Shown here piece by piece: positions 45,777 to 53,279 of a stretch of DNA of 64,000 nt. Position 1 is the stretch's first letter. Each line of letters opens with the position of its first letter. Below the pieces are notes generated by a model, which did not search any database, was not told the origin of the DNA, and saw only the letters and a program-made list of their open reading frames with translations. The stretch lies in NCBI GenBank assembly GCA_022813675.1, contig CP063375.1, forward strand, positions 2,058,001 through 2,122,000, given 5' to 3'. The position numbers were made by a program, and so were the translations under genes. Source of the DNA: Deferribacteraceae bacterium V6Fe1. GTDB taxonomy: Bacteria; Chrysiogenota; Deferribacteres; Deferribacterales; Deferrivibrionaceae.

Positions 45777-46322
45777 ATGAGCTTGGGTAAAAAGATTCAA
45801 AAACTAAGAAAAGAGAAGAAACTTACATTGCGGCAACTAAGTAAAGAATCAGGTTGCTCACTTGGTTTTTTGTCTCAGGTTGAAAGGGATTTGGTCTCCC
45901 CTACAATTGCATCCCTAAAAAAGATTTCTGACGCACTTGACGTAAATGTAATCCATTTTTTTGACGACTCTATCAGCAGCCAAAGAGTTGTTGTCAGAAA
46001 AAACGAAAGAAATAAGATGGTAAACCCCAAGTCTAAAGTAACATATGAGCTACTCCGCCCCCAGTTTTCAGAAACAGAGCTTGAGGCTTTATTTATGCAT
46101 CTTGAGCCTGGTGCATACAGCGGTAATGAATCCCATACTCATAACGGCGAAGAATTTGTAATCGTACTGAAGGGTAAATTAGAAATTCAAGTTAACAACG
46201 AAATTTTTATTTTGGAAGAAGGGGATTCTGCAGTGTATAAATCAAATCACCCACATAGCTGGAGAAACCCTACCAATAAAGTAACAGAAGTGCTTTGGGT
46301 AAACCACCCACCTACATTTTGA
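45777..46322 (+). CDS. XRE-family regulator with C-terminal cupin domain
   Basis: 181 residues: helix-turn-helix at about 8-60 (LGKKIQKLRKEKKLTLRQLS, GFLSQVERDLVSPTIASL) and a cupin at about 110-178 with ESHTHNGEEFVIVLKGKLEI and SNHPHSWRNP. Such regulators (PuuR/SutR-like) sense small molecules, often amines or amino acids, through the cupin barrel. It is divergent from livJHMGF, so it probably controls that operon. Upstream in-frame TTG (45756) and ATG (45768) codons lie on or before the -10 box, so ATG 45777 is the probable start. Converges with mltC; stops are 2 bases apart. Confidence 0.9.
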   Translation: MSLGKKIQKLRKEKKLTLRQLSKESGCSLGFLSQVERDLVSPTIASLKKISDALDVNVIHFFDDSISSQRVVVRKNERNKMVNPKSKVTYELLRPQFSETELEALFMHLEPGAYSGNESHTHNGEEFVIVLKGKLEIQVNNEIFILEEGDSAVYKSNHPHSWRNPTNKVTEVLWVNHPPTF

Positions 46323-46324
46323 CG

Positions 46325-47485
46325 TTAAAATGCAGCTTCGTAAACCTTTATTTTATCCAATACCTTATCAAGATATCTTTTGGTTTCATTATAAGGAAGA
46401 CTTCTCTTCAATGTCCTATACACATCATCCGGACTCATTCTGTTAACCACATTAACTGCAGCAGAAATATTATAGCTTCCCACAAACGCCTTTGCAACAT
46501 TGCCAGAGCCTGTATTATACGCTGCTATACTGCAATAGAGCCTGCTTGTTGGATTTTTTATACCTTTGAGATAGGAATAATATAAAATCCTAAAATAAGC
46601 TGCACCAATTTTTATATTATTATCGGGATTGTAAAGATATGATGGTGCCAATATCTTCTCTTTACCGAACAAAAACTTTGTAGCATCTGCACCCGCCGTT
46701 CTTGGAACAATTTGCATCAAACCATATGCAGGAACATAAGACTTGGCTAACGGATTAAAATAACTTTCATTGTGAATTATTGAAAAAATAACTTCCGGCT
46801 GAATTCTGTGAGCACCGGCATAGTTAAAAACATATTTTTTAACAAAATTTACTTTCTCTTTTAAGTCCTTGTTGGGTAGATTTATTTCCACTTGCAAAAT
46901 CTTTGTACCTTTATCTTCAACTGTTTTAATATCAGAACTCTTTATAGCTTCTTTAATTTTTTCAATATCCGTTTTTTGGGTGATATAAGGTGAAAGCACA
47001 TTTACTTTAGGGATATCACCCGTGACAACAATATTTGACTTCTTACTCAATCTTCTTTCCACATTTTTTGATACTTGGTCCCGTTCAAATGCGGTCACAA
47101 GATTCTCATTAATTGTATCCTCAACTAATTCTTGTACTTTACTTATATTAGAAGTTTCATCAGATAAGTTATCAACCTTTACCTCTACAATTAGCCTGTC
47201 ATTTTCATAATCAACTATTTTTCTACTTTTCTTATCCTGAGAATATTCAACAAAAATTTTGTTATTTGAAATTTTCAAATCGCTCCAATATGCGCCAATC
47301 TCTTTTTTATAGTTTTGTAATTCTTCATCCAAGATTCTCTTATAGTTTTCAAACTCTTCATCCAATTGCTTTTTATAACTATCAAACTCACCCAAAAAAT
47401 TATCTTTAAACTGCTCAAATTCGTCAGCTTGCACACTTGTAAATACAAACAGACAAGCCAAAATTAAAAACAATAGTTTTTTCAC
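46325..47485 (-). CDS. MltC-family lytic murein transglycosylase with N-terminal hendecad coiled coil
   Basis: 386 residues. Signal peptide MKKLLFLILACLFVFTSVQA, then four 11-residue repeats at 22-65 (EFEQFKDNFLG, EFDSYKKQLDE, EFENYKRILDE, ELQNYKKEIGA), an MltC N-terminal (DUF3393-like) domain (YSQDKKSRKIVDYENDRLIV), and a C-terminal SLT domain with catalytic Glu in IHNESYFNPLAKS, YGLMQIVP, AAYNTGSGNV and MSPDDVYRTL. It cleaves peptidoglycan glycan strands to 1,6-anhydro ends. GTG 47485 has GAGG six bases upstream. Unlike E. coli MltC, the best cleavage site is signal peptidase I (VQA), so probably periplasmic. Last gene of a five-gene envelope cluster. Confidence 0.88.
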   Translation of the reverse strand: MKKLLFLILACLFVFTSVQADEFEQFKDNFLGEFDSYKKQLDEEFENYKRILDEELQNYKKEIGAYWSDLKISNNKIFVEYSQDKKSRKIVDYENDRLIVEVKVDNLSDETSNISKVQELVEDTINENLVTAFERDQVSKNVERRLSKKSNIVVTGDIPKVNVLSPYITQKTDIEKIKEAIKSSDIKTVEDKGTKILQVEINLPNKDLKEKVNFVKKYVFNYAGAHRIQPEVIFSIIHNESYFNPLAKSYVPAYGLMQIVPRTAGADATKFLFGKEKILAPSYLYNPDNNIKIGAAYFRILYYSYLKGIKNPTSRLYCSIAAYNTGSGNVAKAFVGSYNISAAVNVVNRMSPDDVYRTLKRSLPYNETKRYLDKVLDKIKVYEAAF

Positions 47486-47486
47486 A

Positions 47487-47879
47487 CTATTCCTCACACA
47501 TTAAAACAAAAAGCTCTTCTTTGTAAGGGTCAAGCCATATCTCTTTGATTTTGGCGCTAACAGTTTGCCCTTTGGTTGTTTGAACACTATACACCATCAT
47601 CTTAGAATTAGCTGAGTTAGAGCTTCCATACATAAGATGCTCCACATCAACATTTACAGATACATTCTTCTGTCTTGCTATCCCCTCTATTGCTCTTGAA
47701 ATTGCCAAAGCCCTTTGATAAGGCTTCCCTCTAATATGCGGAAGTGAGCTTCCTACATAACAAATCCCATTTGAAGAAGGGACATTAAAAATCCAGTCGG
47801 GATACTGTGACTTTTGAACACCCTGTTGATTATTTGCACACCCAACAATAAACATCAAAACAATAACCCAATATTTCAT
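47487..47879 (-). CDS. Small LPP20-like lipoprotein
   Basis: 130 residues. N-terminal lipobox IVGC at residues 11-14 makes it a lipoprotein. The body has the LPP20-type pattern YPDWIFNVPSSNGICYVGSS followed by a helix ALAISRAIEGIARQ and a beta strand SVNVDVE, comparable with the protein at 47931 and with that at 49961. Function unknown; LPP20-fold proteins of other bacteria are outer-membrane associated and linked to flagella (FlgO/FlgP-like) or surface assembly. It ends one base before the mltC start and is separated from the next upstream gene by a terminator-like hairpin. Confidence 0.8.
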   Translation of the reverse strand: MKYWVIVLMFIVGCANNQQGVQKSQYPDWIFNVPSSNGICYVGSSLPHIRGKPYQRALAISRAIEGIARQKNVSVNVDVEHLMYGSSNSANSKMMVYSVQTTKGQTVSAKIKEIWLDPYKEELFVLMCEE

Positions 47880-47902
47880 ACCTCACACCCCAAAAATAAA
47901 TA

Positions 47903-47924
47903 TGCGGCAAGAAAACTTGCCGCA
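47903..47924 (-). terminator. Terminator-like hairpin inside the envelope cluster
   Basis: Perfect 9-base stem TGCGGCAAG/CTTGCCGCA with a 4-base loop; on the minus strand it is followed by a T-rich stretch (TATTTATTTTT). It lies after the LPP20 lipoprotein gene and before the small lipoprotein gene, so it may terminate or attenuate the cluster, making the last two genes less expressed. Confidence 0.7.
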
Positions 47925-47930
47925 CATAAA

Positions 47931-48500
47931 TTACTTGCTAAATTCTTTCTGTATTTCAGCATCAAGCTCATCTTGGGCTTTTTTAGCCAAGAATTGCTGC
48001 CACAAAGCCTGCTCATTCTTCAAGCTGGATTTAACACTGTCAGCTACTGACTTTTGAACAACTTGCGGGTCTAAAACTACAAGCACGTAGTACTCATTAC
48101 ATGGAGAAATCCATACATTTTTAGCCTTTGAACCTTCAAGTGTCTGGTTGGCAACCTGTTTAGAAACATTTGCAGATACCTTATCAACTGTCTCAGCATC
48201 CCCTACTCCGGTTACCTGAGTAAAGTTTTTAAACATGTTTTTCACTTTTACGCTTAAAGTTCTTGCCATTTCATCTCTTGCATTAGCAATTGCTTCGGTC
48301 CTTGCAAATTGAAGACCTGCTGCACCGATTTTTGCTGCACCAAGTCCGGTAAGACCACCCTCCATTGTCGGATCAATTACCCAAGCAGGAGCACCTTCAA
48401 GGCATGGGTTTTTCAATGGCTCAGGCCCTTTCTTAGCACAGCCTGAAAACATAAAGATTCCCACTAACACTACCAAAACCAAATACAAAGTTTTTCTCAT
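47931..48500 (-). CDS. LPP20 family lipoprotein
   Basis: 189 residues, signal peptide ending in lipobox FSGC (residues 18-21). Core: GAPAWVIDPTMEGGLTGLGA, then the A-x3-A helix FARTEAIANARDEMARTL and VKVKNMF, diagnostic of the LPP20 fold; C-terminal part rich in K/E with a predicted helix (LWQQFLAKKAQDELDAEIQ). Two cysteines (NPCLEGAPAW and SPCNEYYV) may form a disulphide. The function is not established; the neighbourhood (lytic transglycosylase, transglutaminase-like protein) points to cell-envelope assembly. Ribosome site AGGAGGTAGG. Confidence 0.87.
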   Translation of the reverse strand: MRKTLYLVLVVLVGIFMFSGCAKKGPEPLKNPCLEGAPAWVIDPTMEGGLTGLGAAKIGAAGLQFARTEAIANARDEMARTLSVKVKNMFKNFTQVTGVGDAETVDKVSANVSKQVANQTLEGSKAKNVWISPCNEYYVLVVLDPQVVQKSVADSVKSSLKNEQALWQQFLAKKAQDELDAEIQKEFSK

Positions 48501-48528
48501 ACCTACCTCCTTTTGTTTTCCCTAAAAT

Positions 48529-49971
48529 CTATTTTACTACTTTAGGTCTATACTTGGCAACAATAGGCATTGTCATACCTATGTTTGCATTAATATATGT
48601 GGGGTCAGCTACATAATATTTCTTGTTATTATATATCACATAATCACCGTCAATGTCATCTTTTAATTGTATTGCGGTAGCTACGTGACCGGGATAATCA
48701 AGCAGCACAACATCCAAGCCTAAAATATTTTTTACTAAATAATAATACAAAATCGACCTGTCTTCGCAATCTGAATAAGGATAGAAAATAGTCTCATCCG
48801 GGACAAAATATTTTTCATATCCAAACTGTTCTATATCTGTTTTGTAAGCAAATGCCGTCTGGACAAATCTCAATATTATATTTGCCGCTTCAGCAACCGG
48901 TCTACCTTTTACTATTTTAGATAGTTCTTCAGCCAACGTATAGGCTGTTTTTTGTGATACACCTGAATCTTCATATACATTGAGCTCAGTCTGAGGAAAT
49001 AACTTATAAAAGTTAACATAACTATTATCATACACCAAGTTTATATTGTATTTTTCTCCACTATTGGTAAACGTAAGATGCTTTACTCCATAATTTTGTG
49101 GTAACAAAGGCTTTTCTGCATCAATTTTCAAAACAGATTTACTGCCAGGGTAAGTCCCATCATAAGTTTTAATAGTTTTTAAAAATACCCTTGTTTCAAG
49201 AGTGTCAACAGCGTAATATTTTTTACCCTCAAGCACAAAATATGTCACACCGAATATCTTTTTATCGGATGGGACAAGAAGATAAATTTTGTTACCATCT
49301 ATACCTACTCTGACATCATATCCTAACTTGGCAAGAACAAACCAAGATAAAAGATTAGCCCTATTAAAGTCATTATTGCATATACTAAGAGAAGCCGACT
49401 TGACAAACACAACAGTCCCCCAGTCACCCAAATTAAGAGACTTAACAGCACCTTTGACAGACTCTATTAATACACTAAAATCACTTTTGGAGGCCTTTTC
49501 CCAAAATTTTGCAATTTCATCATTACTAACGCCATTCAAATAGTCACTCACCATATTTTTATCATATTTTAACGTCACTTCTGCTCCGTAAAAATTAAAC
49601 TTATGGGAGATACCTTTGTCTTCGACTACAACAGGAGGCACAACCACTTCGACCGGCTTCTCCACTACAACAGGTGGCTTTATCTTTTCAGGGATAACGG
49701 CTTCTTCAGATGGTTTTTTAACAGCAAGAGGCTGTTGCTCCTCAATTTTAGGAATAGTTACGGGTTTTGGAGTCTCATCCTGCGGAATACCCTTGAACAT
49801 CTGATAGTCTTTCCACTCTTTCTGTAAAAATTCGGTAAACTCTCTATCCCGCTCTTCTTTAAACTGATTATACTCACTCATCTGCTGATTCAAATACTTC
49901 ATAAATTCAGAATCAACAGCCAACAACGTGCTGCCAAACAGCATAATTAATATTAAAATTTTACTTTTCAT
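48529..49971 (-). CDS. Transglutaminase-like envelope protein with N-terminal hendecad repeats
   Basis: 480 residues from ATG 49971 (GAGGA about ten bases upstream). Signal peptide to about 18, then four 11-residue units at 22-65 (EFMKYLNQQMS, EYNQFKEERDR, EFTEFLQKEWK, DYQMFKGIPQD), a proline/valine-rich linker at 70-120 (repeated PxPVVVEKP motif), a middle domain, and a C-terminal transglutaminase-like core: Cys in PYSDCEDRSILYYYL, His in YPGHVATAI, Asp in YVADPTYI. The triad suggests peptidase or transamidase activity on a periplasmic target. I know no named family that combines these parts. It overlaps the gene upstream by 11 bases. Confidence 0.75.
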   Translation of the reverse strand: MKSKILILIMLFGSTLLAVDSEFMKYLNQQMSEYNQFKEERDREFTEFLQKEWKDYQMFKGIPQDETPKPVTIPKIEEQQPLAVKKPSEEAVIPEKIKPPVVVEKPVEVVVPPVVVEDKGISHKFNFYGAEVTLKYDKNMVSDYLNGVSNDEIAKFWEKASKSDFSVLIESVKGAVKSLNLGDWGTVVFVKSASLSICNNDFNRANLLSWFVLAKLGYDVRVGIDGNKIYLLVPSDKKIFGVTYFVLEGKKYYAVDTLETRVFLKTIKTYDGTYPGSKSVLKIDAEKPLLPQNYGVKHLTFTNSGEKYNINLVYDNSYVNFYKLFPQTELNVYEDSGVSQKTAYTLAEELSKIVKGRPVAEAANIILRFVQTAFAYKTDIEQFGYEKYFVPDETIFYPYSDCEDRSILYYYLVKNILGLDVVLLDYPGHVATAIQLKDDIDGDYVIYNNKKYYVADPTYINANIGMTMPIVAKYRPKVVK

Positions 49972-50473
49972 TTTCCAATTCCTCAAAGGCACCTTTTGAC
50001 CTTTTAATTGACAAAGTCTTTTTCAGCTCATCTACTCTTATTTCTTCAAACTTCAGAAGTTTTTCTCTGTCGACACATACCCTTGCAAAAGCTATATTTG
50101 ACTTCTTATTATACTCTATGTTTTTAAAGTTTACATTTTTTAAAATAAAGATTTCATAACTTTTATCTTTTAGAAATGTTTCAAGAAACCCTTTCTCGGC
50201 ATCCGTAGCATTTTTAATATTTTCATTAACAGCAACTACTAATATATCCCCAACCCTTTTCTTAAGAATCGTCAAAGATTTTTCCTTAGCAATATCTACC
50301 GATGCCAAACTGCCATATTCATAACTGCTTGAACAAATCTCATGTTTTGTCTCTTTCATATACCAAGATGGTGCCCCATCTATTGAAATGTCAGAGCTGT
50401 TTAAAATCTGCCCAAATATAAAACTTGTTAAAGTTTTAACAAGTGACAACGCAATAGCGTCAAAACCTATCAT
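49961..50473 (-). CDS. LPP20-like protein, first gene of the envelope cluster
   Basis: 170 residues from ATG 50473. Hydrophobic N-terminus (IALSLVKTLTSFIFG) without lipobox, so exported or anchored. The core GAPSWYMKETKHEICSSSYE plus helix SVDIAKEKSLTILKKRVGDIL parallels LPP20 proteins in this cluster. The C-terminal half contains the strand pair FILKNVNFKNIEYNKKSN and a charged tail. No ribosome site precedes ATG 50473, but a promoter is placed so that the mRNA would begin at or next to the ATG. An earlier in-frame start at 50509 lies upstream of that promoter. Confidence 0.65.
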   Translation of the reverse strand: MIGFDAIALSLVKTLTSFIFGQILNSSDISIDGAPSWYMKETKHEICSSSYEYGSLASVDIAKEKSLTILKKRVGDILVVAVNENIKNATDAEKGFLETFLKDKSYEIFILKNVNFKNIEYNKKSNIAFARVCVDREKLLKFEEIRVDELKKTLSIKRSKGAFEELENEK

Positions 50474-50478
50474 ACTAA

Positions 50479-50506
50479 ATTCTAACACACTTTTTTGCCG
50501 AATCAA
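50479..50506 (-). promoter_or_regulatory. Putative promoter of the envelope cluster with leaderless start
   Basis: On the minus strand TTGATT (plus 50501-50506) and TAGAAT (plus 50479-50484), spacing 16. The expected start point is within 1-2 bases of the ATG at 50473. Confidence 0.4.
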
Positions 50507-50570
50507 CAAAAATAATTAATATTTTTCGGAAATAAATATAGACGAAACTAATATGTATTATAAAATTTCT

Positions 50571-50599
50571 TTGACTTTTAATAAATTCTAATTTAAAAT
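50571..50599 (+). promoter_or_regulatory. Putative sigma-70 promoter of the triheme cytochrome gene
   Basis: TTGACT (50571-50576), 17-base spacer, TAAAAT (50594-50599), then a strong AGGAGG ribosome site at 50613-50618 before ATG 50626. Confidence 0.6.
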
Positions 50600-50625
50600 C
50601 CAAAAAAATTTTAAGGAGGTTGTCC

Positions 50626-50973
50626 ATGAAAAAAATTTTAGCATTAATCGCAGTCTTGTCTTTCGCATTGGTTGTTTTTGCTGCAGAAAAAGGGCCTGAA
50701 ACAATCGATCTTTCAAAAGCATTTAACGTTGAAAAAACCACAAAAAAGCCGGTTGCATTCCCACATGCATTCCACCAAACAAAAAACGAATGTACCGAAT
50801 GTCACATGAGTGCTGAAGGCGGAAAAGCTCTAAAAAATATTAATACCGGTGCACAGCTTGAAGTTGGCACAGTAAAAGGAACAAGCAATAATGTTCACAA
50901 AGAGTTTTGCTGGGCTTGCCACAAAGCGAAGAAGGTTAAAAGCGGAACATCTTGTAATAAGTGTCACAAATAG
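50626..50973 (+). CDS. Triheme c-type cytochrome (c7/PpcA-like)
   Basis: 115 residues with signal peptide (LALIAVLSFALVVFAA) and three heme-binding CxxCH sites: CTECH, CWACH and CNKCH. Additional histidines for axial ligation lie in FPHAFHQ and NNVHKEF. Three hemes and the FPHxxH start match the cytochrome c7 family of periplasmic electron carriers, of which PpcA in metal-reducing bacteria is the known example. It would shuttle electrons between inner-membrane quinol oxidation and periplasmic or outer-membrane reductases. Monocistronic: own promoter and terminator. A TTG six bases upstream is not needed. Confidence 0.9.
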   Translation: MKKILALIAVLSFALVVFAAEKGPETIDLSKAFNVEKTTKKPVAFPHAFHQTKNECTECHMSAEGGKALKNINTGAQLEVGTVKGTSNNVHKEFCWACHKAKKVKSGTSCNKCHK

Positions 50974-50974
50974 C

Positions 50975-51001
50975 AAAGCGGCCTTAGAGCCGCTTTTTTT
51001 T
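50975..51001 (+). terminator. Rho-independent terminator after the triheme cytochrome gene
   Basis: Stem AGCGGC/GCCGCT (50977-50982 with 50989-50994), 6-base loop, then eight T. The T run overlaps the stop of the convergent gene at 51000. Confidence 0.88.
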
Positions 51002-51479
51002 ATTTCATAACCTCATCAATGATTTCAATCTGTCTCTTAAAAGCAGGCTCATCAACCCACTCACATGCCTTTTCAAGCAGCTCCTTTGCACTTTTCAAAT
51101 ACGACTCGTTATTTTTACCATCTTTATTATACTCCTCTAAAAAAGTTACCGCTTTATTACAAATAGAATAAGCAAGACTTCTTATCTGCTTTGCTTTATC
51201 AATCTTCATTGCCAACCTAATAAAAAAGGAAGTTAACAATAAATATAACAACCAGATCCAAATATTAAATCTTAAGCTGACAAGATAAAATGTAGCCACA
51301 ACCACCAAAGTAGTAACAATTGCAACACTGATACCGGGGGAACCAATAAAATACGTGGGGATATTCTTACCATCCTCATATTTATAATATTTAAAAGGCC
51401 TAAAACTTCCCCCTCTCTTATGCTCTTTTTCAGCAATCTTACTAAACTGCCTAAGCTCTTCAAGAATCTCTATCTTCAT
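51000..51479 (-). CDS. Hypothetical protein with two membrane helices
   Basis: 159 residues. A charged N-terminal section (FSKIAEKEHKRGGSFRPFKYYK) precedes two adjacent hydrophobic helices (ISVAIVTTLVVVATFYLVSL and IWIWLLYLLLTSFFIRLAMK, about 70-110), and the C-terminus is a soluble helical part (SYLKSAKELLEKACEW) resembling a short TPR-like or coiled segment. I do not recognise a family. It is alone on the minus strand between the triheme cytochrome and Hsp20 genes. Confidence 0.65.
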   Translation of the reverse strand: MKIEILEELRQFSKIAEKEHKRGGSFRPFKYYKYEDGKNIPTYFIGSPGISVAIVTTLVVVATFYLVSLRFNIWIWLLYLLLTSFFIRLAMKIDKAKQIRSLAYSICNKAVTFLEEYNKDGKNNESYLKSAKELLEKACEWVDEPAFKRQIEIIDEVMK

Positions 51480-51574
51480 TATTACCTACCTATTTTTTCC
51501 GCAATAATACATAATATTTAAATCTTAAACAAGGTATTTTTTTGCAAAATTTGACTTAATAACAATAAAAAAAC

Positions 51575-51602
51575 TTGACAAATAGAGACTCATATATATT
51601 TT
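51575..51602 (+). promoter_or_regulatory. Putative promoter of hsp20
   Basis: TTGACA (51575-51580) with TATTTT (51597-51602) after 16 bases, followed by an AGGAGGTG ribosome site at 51629-51636. No CIRCE-type inverted repeat was seen. Confidence 0.4.
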
Positions 51603-51638
51603 AATAAATGTAAAAAATATCTTTTCAGGAGGTGCGAT

Positions 51639-52088
51639 ATGTTAGAAAGATGGAGAAAAAAAAGCGTATCACCCCTCAGAGATGTATTTGACCTTCAAGA
51701 AGAGGTAAACAGACTATTTGATGACTTCTTCCTCCCAAGTGCTCAAGTAAGGGATTTCCCATTTATGCCTCATGTCGATATTTCGGAAAATAACAACCAA
51801 ATTAAGGTAAAAGCAGACCTTCCTGGCGTAACTGAAAAGGATATTGAGCTGACTCTTGAAAACAATATCCTCACTATTAAAGGCAAGAGAGAGGAAGAAA
51901 AAGAAACAAAAGAGGACAATTACTACAGCAGAGAAAGAGTTTACGGTACATTCATGAGGCAAGTTCAAATACCTAAGAGAGTTAACGCCGATAGCGTAAA
52001 AGCTAAATTTAAAAATGGTGTTCTTGAAGTAGTAATGGATAAGGCCGAAGAAGAAAAGTCTAAAAAGATTGCCATTCAAGCTGAATAA
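51639..52088 (+). CDS. Hsp20/alpha-crystallin small heat-shock protein
   Basis: 149 residues. The alpha-crystallin domain spans about 40-140: MPHVDISENNNQIKVKADLP, GVTEKDIELTLENNILTIKG, and the end motif ANSVKAKFKNGVLEV-like (ADSVKAKFKNGVLEVVM). C-terminal KKIAIQ gives the I-x-I anchoring motif. ATP-independent chaperone that holds unfolding proteins. It stands alone with its own promoter and terminator. Confidence 0.95.
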   Translation: MLERWRKKSVSPLRDVFDLQEEVNRLFDDFFLPSAQVRDFPFMPHVDISENNNQIKVKADLPGVTEKDIELTLENNILTIKGKREEEKETKEDNYYSRERVYGTFMRQVQIPKRVNADSVKAKFKNGVLEVVMDKAEEEKSKKIAIQAE

Positions 52089-52115
52089 AGAGCGGGGCAA
52101 TTTCCCCGCTCTTTT
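52089..52115 (+). terminator. Terminator of hsp20
   Basis: Perfect 9-base stem AGAGCGGGG/CCCCGCTCT (52089-52097 with 52104-52112), followed by TTTT. Confidence 0.88.
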
Positions 52116-52141
52116 ATTTAGAATCATTCTATAAAATCCTA

Positions 52142-52170
52142 TTGACAAAGTATAATATACCCAATAAAAT
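52142..52170 (+). promoter_or_regulatory. Putative sigma-70 promoter of the cytochrome oxidase operon
   Basis: TTGACA (52142-52147), exact 17-base spacer, TAAAAT (52165-52170), about 30 bases before the first gene, which has an AGGAGG ribosome site at 52190-52195. Confidence 0.6.
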
Positions 52171-52199
52171 TTATTATATCAATTTAGTTAGGAGGCTTT

Positions 52200-52499
52200 A
52201 TGAAAGTCTTGTATTTTTTAACCCTTGTTTCAATTATGGTATTTTTTAGCTTTAACGGCTTTGCTAACGAATCTCTTTACAAAAGCTGCAAAGGTTGCCA
52301 CGGAGATGATGGAAGCAAAAATGCACTTGGAGTCAGTAACCCTCTCAAAGGACAATCAAAAGAAGAAATAATACAAAAATTAAACGGATATAAAGATGGG
52401 ACTTACGGAGGGGCAAAAAAGAGCACAATGGCAAGTCAGGCTAAAAGATTAACTGATGCAGATATTAATAGTTTGGCCGAATACATATCTAAATTTTAA
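52200..52499 (+). CDS. Monoheme class I cytochrome c
   Basis: 99 residues: signal peptide (FLTLVSIMVFFSFNGFA), heme site CKGCHGDDG at about residue 31, and the Met axial ligand region STMASQAKRLTDADINSLAEYI. Similar to small cytochromes c553. It is the first gene of the oxidase operon, with its stop codon immediately followed by the ATG of the SCO gene, so it is likely an electron donor to the oxidase. Confidence 0.92.
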   Translation: MKVLYFLTLVSIMVFFSFNGFANESLYKSCKGCHGDDGSKNALGVSNPLKGQSKEEIIQKLNGYKDGTYGGAKKSTMASQAKRLTDADINSLAEYISKF

Positions 52500-53279
52500 A
52501 TGAAAAAAAGTTTAATTTGTCTGCTTTTTTTTATTTTGATGTTTAATGGGGTCTCTTACCCCGATGAACGGAAGGATGTCGGTATTGTTGAGCATCTTGG
52601 CACATACATCCCTGACGATATTTACTTTTTGGATTCTAATGGGAAAAAGGTAAACATAAAAGAGATTGTAAAAAAAGCACCGACTGTCATTGCGCCGGTA
52701 TATTTTACCTGCCCAAATGTATGCAATATTCTTCAAAGCACGTTATCCAACATTATCCCTGATGTTAAACTTACTCCAGGAAAAGATTACCAAATATTAT
52801 CAGTAAGTTTTGACGAACATGATACCCCAGAAATAGCTGCGAAGAAAAAAAATAATTATATGGCAATTTTAAAAGAATTTCCCGATGACTCTTGGAAGTT
52901 TTTGACCGGTAATAAAGAAAATATTGATAACTTTATGAACTCTATTGGTTTTAAATTTAAAAGGGATGGTAAAGATTTTATTCATAGTGTCGCCCTTATT
53001 GTTTTGGCGCCGGATGGAAAAATCGTCAGATATATATATGGGATGAGAATACTCCCCTTCGACTTGACAATGGCAATAGTAGAGGCTCAGCAAGGTAAAG
53101 TCGGATTCTCCGTAAAGCGAGTACTTAGCTACTGCTTTAGTTATGATCCAAACGGGAAAAAATATGTTTTTAATGTAATGAAAGTATCTGCTACAATTAT
53201 TTTAGCAGGCATTGTTACACTATTTTTAGTTTTAACATTAACAGGCAAAAGAAAATCTACACGAGGCAAAGATGGATAA
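52500..53279 (+). CDS. SCO1/SenC family copper-delivery protein
   Basis: 259 residues. Signal peptide or N-terminal anchor, then a thioredoxin-like domain with the copper CxxxC in YFTCPNVCNILQ (around 72-76) and His in FIHSVALIVLAPDGK. A C-terminal membrane helix (ATIILAGIVTLFLVLTLTG) is present, an arrangement seen in oxidase-operon SCO proteins. It would insert copper into CuA of subunit II, encoded further down. It directly follows the cytochrome c gene and overlaps subunit I by 8 bases. Confidence 0.93.
   Translation: MKKSLICLLFFILMFNGVSYPDERKDVGIVEHLGTYIPDDIYFLDSNGKKVNIKEIVKKAPTVIAPVYFTCPNVCNILQSTLSNIIPDVKLTPGKDYQILSVSFDEHDTPEIAAKKKNNYMAILKEFPDDSWKFLTGNKENIDNFMNSIGFKFKRDGKDFIHSVALIVLAPDGKIVRYIYGMRILPFDLTMAIVEAQQGKVGFSVKRVLSYCFSYDPNGKKYVFNVMKVSATIILAGIVTLFLVLTLTGKRKSTRGKDG

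Noticed and set aside
47440-47485. Lipobox (LILAC) in the MltC-type protein
   Set aside because: The cysteine at residue 11 leaves too short a hydrophobic core, with Leu at the -2 position; hydrophobic residues continue to a good signal peptidase I site VQA at 18-20.
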